A stretch of DNA of 64,000 nt from Streptomyces sp. GSL17-111. Its GTDB lineage: Bacteria; Actinomycetota; Actinomycetes; Streptomycetales; Streptomycetaceae. This document shows, one piece after another, positions 59,805 through 64,000 of this stretch. A program made the position numbers and the translations under genes. The stretch covers positions 5,615,001 through 5,679,000 of the forward strand of contig NZ_JBAJNS010000001.1 of NCBI RefSeq assembly GCF_037911585.1, read 5' to 3'. Below the pieces are notes generated by a model. It was given only the letters and a program-made list of their open reading frames with translations. It was not told the DNA's origin and searched no databases. Positions within the stretch are counted from its first letter, which is position 1, and each line of letters starts with the position of its first letter.

Positions 59805-61067
59805 GTGAAGAAGCGAACGCTCAGATTCCCGGCGGCCTGCCTGGCCGGCGCCCTCGCCCTCACGGCGTGCGGCGGTGGCGGCGCGGACGACGGCTCCGTC
59901 ACCCTCAAGCTCGTCGCTGCCGACTACGGCAACAAGGCGTCCAACAGCACCACGGTGTACTGGGAGGAGGTCGCCGAGGCGTTCGAGGCCGACCACCCCG
60001 GCATCCGGGTCGACGTCCGGGTCATCAACTGGAACGACATCGACTCGCAGGTCAAGACGATGATCCAGAGCGGAAACGTCCCGGACGTCCTCCAGACCGG
60101 CGGCTTCGCGGACAAGGTCGCCGACGACCTGCTCCACCCGGCCGAGGACGTGCTCTCGCCGGAGACCCGCGAGAACCTGGTCGACAGCTTCGCGCGGGCG
60201 GGCGAGGTCGACGGCACGCAGTACGGCATCCCCTTCGTCTCCTCCTCCCGCGTGCTCTTCTACAACAAGGAGATCTTCTCCGCGGCGGGGATCAGCGAAC
60301 CGCCCGCGACCTGGGACGACGTCAGGGCGGCGGCCGAGCGGATCAAGGCCGAGGTCCCCGGCGTCACGCCCTACGCGCTGCCGCTCGGGCCGGAGGAGGC
60401 CCAGGGGGAGACCCTGATCTGGGAGCTGGGCAACGGCGGTGGCTACACCGACGCCGACGGCGCCTACACCCTGGACAGCGAGGCCAACGTCGAGACCTTC
60501 CGATGGCTGAAGTCCAACCTCGTCGACCCCGGGCTCACGTACGCGAACCCCGAGAGCACGGAGCGCAAGACGGCGTTCGCCGACTTCGCGGCGGGCAAGG
60601 CCGCCATGCTCAACGGGCACCCGTCGCTCATCCAGATGTCCAAGGACGGCGGGGTCGACTACGGCGTCGCCCCCATCCCCGGCAAGGACGGCGCGCTGGA
60701 GTCCACTCTCGGCGTCGCGGACTGGATGATGGCCTTCAAGGACAACGGCCACCAGGAGGAGATCAGGGAGTTCCTCGACTTCGCGTACGCCGAGGAGCAC
60801 ACGCTCTCCTTCATGGAGAGGTACAACCTGATGCCCGTCACGGACGACACCCTGGAGCGGATGCGGACCGGCGGCGACCACCCGGACCTGGAGCTCTTCT
60901 TCGAGCTCCTGCCCGACGCGTCCTTCTACCCCCTCGGTGACGTCACCTGGGACGCGGTCTCCGCCGAGATCAAGCAGAGCGGTGGGACGGCCGTCGCCGG
61001 CGACCCCGCCGAGGTCCTCGGGGACCTCCAGCGCAAGGCCGAGGACATCGTCTCCGACCAGCGCTGA
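59805..61067 (+). CDS. Sugar ABC transporter substrate-binding lipoprotein
   Basis: 420 residues, lipobox LALTACGG, with a family-1 extracellular solute-binding fold: DHPGIRVDVRVINWNDID, YNKEIFSAAGI, ATWDDVRAAAERI, DFAAGKAAMLNGHPS and GVADWMMAFKD. It captures an oligo- or amino-sugar outside the membrane. The GTG start has AAGGCGG upstream. Two permease genes follow. No ATPase gene is nearby; Streptomyces often uses the shared MsiK. Confidence 0.92.
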   Translation: MKKRTLRFPAACLAGALALTACGGGGADDGSVTLKLVAADYGNKASNSTTVYWEEVAEAFEADHPGIRVDVRVINWNDIDSQVKTMIQSGNVPDVLQTGGFADKVADDLLHPAEDVLSPETRENLVDSFARAGEVDGTQYGIPFVSSSRVLFYNKEIFSAAGISEPPATWDDVRAAAERIKAEVPGVTPYALPLGPEEAQGETLIWELGNGGGYTDADGAYTLDSEANVETFRWLKSNLVDPGLTYANPESTERKTAFADFAAGKAAMLNGHPSLIQMSKDGGVDYGVAPIPGKDGALESTLGVADWMMAFKDNGHQEEIREFLDFAYAEEHTLSFMERYNLMPVTDDTLERMRTGGDHPDLELFFELLPDASFYPLGDVTWDAVSAEIKQSGGTAVAGDPAEVLGDLQRKAEDIVSDQR

Positions 61068-61213
61068 CGCACCGGCCCGCCCGCCCCGGACACCCCCCTC
61101 CCGCAGCGGTGTCCGGGGCGGCACACCGGGGCGGGCGCGGCCGGCCCCACACCCACCGCGCCCCACCCGGTTCACCTCGGCGGCCAGGACCGCCAGCACC
61201 CGGAAGGCATCCC

Positions 61214-62161
61214 GTGTCCACCCACACCACCCCGCGTCCACCGCGCGAAGTCCGCAGCCGCGCCCCGCGCCGCCCGTCGGGCATGGTGGCGCGGCTCGGC
61301 CCCCTGCCCTGGATCGGCCCGGCCGTCGCGCTCATCGTGCTCGTCGTGCTCTGGCCCGTCTACGAGATGGTCCGCACCTCCTTCCTGAACATCAGCATCA
61401 GCGGCTTCGTCCGCGGTTCGGCCGGGCTGGAGCAGTACCGCAGGCTCTTCGACGAACCCGACCTCGCCGGCGTGCTGACGGCGACCGTCGTGTGGACCGT
61501 CGCCGTCGTCGGCGTCACCATGACCCTCTCGCTGGCCCTGGCCCAGCTGTTCAACCAGCGCTTCCCCGGACGCCGCCTCACCCGCTGGGCGCTCATCGCC
61601 CCGTGGGCGGCGTCCGTGCTGATGACGGCCATCGGCTTCTCCTGGATGCTCGACCGCACGGCGGGTGTCCTCAACACCCTCATGACCGACCTCGGCCTCA
61701 TCGACGCCCCCCGGGACTGGCTGGGCTCGCCCGCCACGGCCTGGCCCTGGATGATGTGCGTGGCGGTGTTCGTCTCCCTGCCGTTCACCACCTACACCCT
61801 GCTCGCCGGACTCCAGACGATCCCCGGCGAGGTCTACGAGGCGGCCCGGGTCGACGGCACGTCCCCCTGGCAGACCTACCGCCTGGTCACCCTCCCGCTG
61901 CTGCGGCCCGCCTTCCTCGTCGGTGTGGTGATCAACCTCATCAACGTCTTCAACTCGTTCCCCATCATCTGGGCCATGACGCGGGGCGGCCCGGCCAGCG
62001 ACACCGCTACCAGCACCGTGTTCATGTACCAGCTCAAGAGTTCCGACATCGGCCTGTCGGCGGCCATGTCGGTGGTGAACTTCGCGCTCGTGGTGCTCAT
62101 GGTCGTGGCGTTCCTCAAGGTCAGCCGCTGGAACGCGGACAGCAAGGAGGAGGCGCGATGA
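61214..62161 (+). CDS. Sugar ABC transporter permease (MalF type)
   Basis: 315 residues, six helices, with the EAA loop EAARVDGTSPWQTYRLVTLP for ATPase contact. GTG 61214 follows GGAAGG at 6 bases. The TGA overlaps the next ATG, so both permeases are made together. Confidence 0.92.
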   Translation: MSTHTTPRPPREVRSRAPRRPSGMVARLGPLPWIGPAVALIVLVVLWPVYEMVRTSFLNISISGFVRGSAGLEQYRRLFDEPDLAGVLTATVVWTVAVVGVTMTLSLALAQLFNQRFPGRRLTRWALIAPWAASVLMTAIGFSWMLDRTAGVLNTLMTDLGLIDAPRDWLGSPATAWPWMMCVAVFVSLPFTTYTLLAGLQTIPGEVYEAARVDGTSPWQTYRLVTLPLLRPAFLVGVVINLINVFNSFPIIWAMTRGGPASDTATSTVFMYQLKSSDIGLSAAMSVVNFALVVLMVVAFLKVSRWNADSKEEAR

Positions 62162-63072
62162 GCCCCCGCACGACGACCACCGCTCCGCCCGGCGCGGGGC
62201 GCACCCGCGGCGGCTCCACGGCGGTCACAACGGCCGCGCCGCCGCGCCGCCCCCGCCGGTTCGCCCCGCGCACCCTGCTCATCGCCGCGGTGGCCTGGTC
62301 GCTCGCGGTGGTGTTCCTCCTGCCGTACGCGGAGATGGTCATCACCGCCCTGCGCCCCGCCGACGAGCTGCGCGACGCGAGCTACCTCCCGGGGGACCTC
62401 GCCTGGTCCAACTTCGTCGACGTCTGGCGGGAGTCGGAGCTGGGCCAGAACCTGAAGGTCAGTCTGCTGGTCGCCGGCGGTTCGACGCTGCTCGTCCTGC
62501 TGGTCGCCCTGCCCGCCGCCTACTACACGGCCCGGACCCGCTTCCGCGGCCGGAAGGCGTTCCTCCTGCTGGTGCTGGTCACGCAGATGTTCCAGCCCAC
62601 CTCGCTGCTCGTCGGCCTCTACCGGCAGTTCCACCAGCTGGACATGCTCAACTCGGTGTGGACGCTGATCCTGTGCAACGCGGCGTTCAACCTCGCCTTC
62701 GCCGTGTGGATCCTGACCGCCTACATCGGCTCGATCCCCGTCCAGCTGGAGGAGGCGGCGATGATCGACGGAACGGGCCGCTTCGGCGCCCTGGTCCGCG
62801 TCACCCTGCCGCTGGCCGTGCCCGGTGTGGTCACGGCCCTGATCTTCACCTTCATCACGGCCTGGAACGAGTTCGTGATGGGCCTGACCCTCGCGACCAC
62901 CCCGGAGAGCCAGCCGCTGACGGTCGGGATCAACGGCTTCATCGGCAACTACTCGGTGCAGTGGAACTACCTGTTCGCCGCGTCGGTCGTCGCCATCGTG
63001 CCCGTGGTCGTCCTCTTCGCCCTCATCGAACGGCACGTGGTGTCGGGCCTGACGGCCGGGTCCGTCAAGTAG
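62158..63072 (+). CDS. Sugar ABC transporter permease (MalG type)
   Basis: 304 residues with helices around LIAAVAWSLAVVFLLPYAEMV, LLVAGGSTLLVLLVALPAAYY, and EAA loop EEAAMIDGTGRFGALVRVTL. It completes the membrane part of the importer. The start overlaps the MalF-type gene by 4 bases. Transport of a sugar related to the GH109 product is inferred. Confidence 0.92.
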   Translation: MSPRTTTTAPPGAGRTRGGSTAVTTAAPPRRPRRFAPRTLLIAAVAWSLAVVFLLPYAEMVITALRPADELRDASYLPGDLAWSNFVDVWRESELGQNLKVSLLVAGGSTLLVLLVALPAAYYTARTRFRGRKAFLLLVLVTQMFQPTSLLVGLYRQFHQLDMLNSVWTLILCNAAFNLAFAVWILTAYIGSIPVQLEEAAMIDGTGRFGALVRVTLPLAVPGVVTALIFTFITAWNEFVMGLTLATTPESQPLTVGINGFIGNYSVQWNYLFAASVVAIVPVVVLFALIERHVVSGLTAGSVK

Positions 63073-63094
63073 GCGGCCGGCGCCGCACGGACTC

Positions 63095-63127
63095 TTGTCG
63101 AAGAAGTGAACCGGTGCTTCACTTCTT
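63095..63127 (+). promoter_or_regulatory. Auto-operator and leaderless promoter of the TetR gene
   Basis: Perfect 10-bp arms AAGAAGTGAA (63101-63110) and TTCACTTCTT (63118-63127) with a 7-base spacer, 3 bases before the GTG. TTGTCG (63095-63100), 17 bases, TTCACT (63118-63123) would place transcription start at or next to the GTG, so the operator spans the promoter. Confidence 0.6.
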
Positions 63128-63130
63128 GAC

Positions 63131-63742
63131 GTGCCGTACCGCCGTACGCCCGCCGTCCAGGCCCGCCTGGACGCCCAGCGGGCCGACGTCCTCGCAGCCG
63201 CCGTCGGACTCCTGCGTGAGCAGGGGTACGGCGGCTGCTCGATGTCCGCCGTCGCCGCCCGCGCCGGCGTGGCCACCGGCACCATGTACCGGCACTTCCC
63301 CTCCAAGGCCGACCTCGTCGCCGAACTCTTCCGCACCGTCGTGCGGCGGGAGGTCGCGGCGGTGACGGAGGCCGCCGCCGCGCACCCCGACCCCGTCGCC
63401 GCCGTGGTGGCCGTCGTGGAGACCTTCGCCTCCCGCGCCCTGAAGGCCCCGCGGCTGGCCTACGCCCTCCTCGCCGAACCGGTGGCCCCGGCCGTCGACC
63501 GGGAGCGGCTCCTCTTCCGCACCGCCTTCCGCGACGTGTTCGCCGAGCGGATCGCCGCCGGGGTGGCCCTCGGCGTACTGCCCCCGCAGGACGCCCGCCT
63601 CACCGCCTCCGCACTCGTCGGCGCGGGCGCGGAGGCCCTCGTCGGGCCGCTCTCCCAAGGAGACGCCGGCCCCGCCACGCTGCCCGCACTGACCGCGTTC
63701 GTCACCCGAGCCCTGGGAGTCCCCGATGCCGGCCACCCATGA
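63131..63742 (+). CDS. TetR/AcrR family transcriptional repressor
   Basis: 203 residues. N-terminal helix-turn-helix (LAAAVGLLREQGYGGCSMSAVAARAGVATGTMYRHFPSKADLV cited by GCSMSAVAARAGVATGTMYRHF). A helical ligand-binding domain follows. The GTG start lies just after a 27-base palindrome with no ribosome site, suggesting a leaderless, self-repressed gene. The acyl-CoA dehydrogenase gene downstream overlaps its end by 17 bases, so acyl-CoA is a likely inducer. Confidence 0.92.
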   Translation: MPYRRTPAVQARLDAQRADVLAAAVGLLREQGYGGCSMSAVAARAGVATGTMYRHFPSKADLVAELFRTVVRREVAAVTEAAAAHPDPVAAVVAVVETFASRALKAPRLAYALLAEPVAPAVDRERLLFRTAFRDVFAERIAAGVALGVLPPQDARLTASALVGAGAEALVGPLSQGDAGPATLPALTAFVTRALGVPDAGHP

Positions 63743-64000
63743 CGTCGTCAACCAGGTCCCGCCCCTCACCGGCCACGACGTCGCCGAGGACCCCGCGCTG
63801 CTGGAGGCGCTGCACCGCGAAGGCGCCGGCTGGGCCGAGGAGGAACTGCACGAGCTCGGCACCCTCGCCGGGGAACGCGCCACCCAGGAGTGGGCCCGGC
63901 TCGTGGAGGAGCACCCGCCCGTCCTGCACACCCACGACCGCTACGGCCACCGCGTGGACGAGGTGGAGTACCACCCGCACTGGCACGACCTGATGACGGT
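63726..64000 (+). CDS. AidB-like acyl-CoA dehydrogenase, N-terminal part
   Basis: Only the first 91 residues are in the window. VVNQVPPLTGHDVAEDPALLEALH and EVEYHPHWHDLMT (cited in part) match the N-terminus of the AidB/acyl-CoA dehydrogenase group, which protects DNA from alkylation in E. coli or acts on unusual acyl-CoAs. The start overlaps the TetR gene by 17 bases. The catalytic half lies outside the window. Confidence 0.75.
   Translation, partial: MPATHDVVNQVPPLTGHDVAEDPALLEALHREGAGWAEEELHELGTLAGERATQEWARLVEEHPPVLHTHDRYGHRVDEVEYHPHWHDLMT

Noticed and set aside
1..64000. tRNA, rRNA, CRISPR arrays, insertion sequences and attachment sites
   Set aside because: No cloverleaf-like sequences, repeat-spacer arrays, transposase or integrase motifs were seen on reading both strands.

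Overview
The window is high-GC actinobacterial DNA, almost certainly from a Streptomyces chromosome. The evidence is the extreme third-position GC, the frequent GTG starts with GGAGG-type ribosome sites, a complete conservon (cvnA to cvnE), an RbpA gene behind a textbook sigma-R promoter, separate lnt and ppm genes, an SCO0930-type lipoprotein, F420-dependent enzymes and sugar ABC transporters without their own ATPase. I saw no rRNA, tRNA, CRISPR array, insertion sequence, integrase or attachment site. It reads as core or near-core chromosome with some accessory metabolic blocks.

Layout. 1-1.3 kb: end of a secreted C39-like peptidase. 1.4-6.3 kb: an extra (satellite) respiratory set made of a short-chain dehydrogenase, a QcrB-like cytochrome b, and divergently a CtaD/CtaF oxidase pair, without qcrA, qcrC, ctaC or ctaE beside them. 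6.6-14.4 kb: carbon-oxidising enzymes (ThDP pyruvate-oxidase-like enzyme, GH15 glucoamylase-like enzyme, a large FAD/Fe-S hydroxyacid dehydrogenase, a zinc glucose dehydrogenase). 14.5-16.9 kb: DUF4429 protein and acyl-CoA dehydrogenase. 16.9-20.5 kb: a three-gene redox module (NuoF-ferredoxin fusion, heme-b membrane protein, COG4315 lipoprotein). 20.9-25.4 kb: PucR-type regulator, a secreted DUF4142/DUF1996 pair, a small cysteine protein, an Lrp regulator. 25.5-34.5 kb: amidohydrolase, lnt-ppm-fxsA, rbpA, an MFS exporter, GDPD and the YczE membrane protein, with its MocR-type regulator diverging at 34.6 kb. 36.2-38.3 kb: an FtsK-like ATPase with two paralogous 64-residue membrane proteins. 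38.6-41.4 kb: PAP2 phosphatase, two tiny zinc-ribbon proteins, DUF427 protein and a P450. 41.4-45.6 kb: the conservon. 46.3-49.1 kb: a sigma-B-family sigma factor, an S4 protein and a CoA-disulfide-reductase-like flavoprotein. 49.5-56.8 kb: glycosyltransferase pair, F420 oxidoreductase, acidic protein, two FUSC exporters and BrkB. 57.1-63.1 kb: GH109-type enzyme, DeoR regulator and a sugar ABC importer. 63.1 kb to the end: TetR regulator and the start of an AidB-like acyl-CoA dehydrogenase.

How parts work together. Promoters matching or close to the published sigma-B consensus GNNT-N14-16-GGGTAC/T lie before the SDR-cytochrome b unit (1373-1397), before ctaD (6416-6393), before the ThDP enzyme (6548-6571), in an otherwise empty gap (49181-49204) and before an acidic protein (52786-52810). 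A sigma-B-family sigma factor is encoded in the same window. This suggests that the satellite respiratory chain and the oxidases feeding it are a stress-induced module. A second local circuit is the GH109/DeoR/ABC block, where the same 11-bp word precedes both the enzyme and the importer. The rbpA promoter is a perfect sigma-R site.
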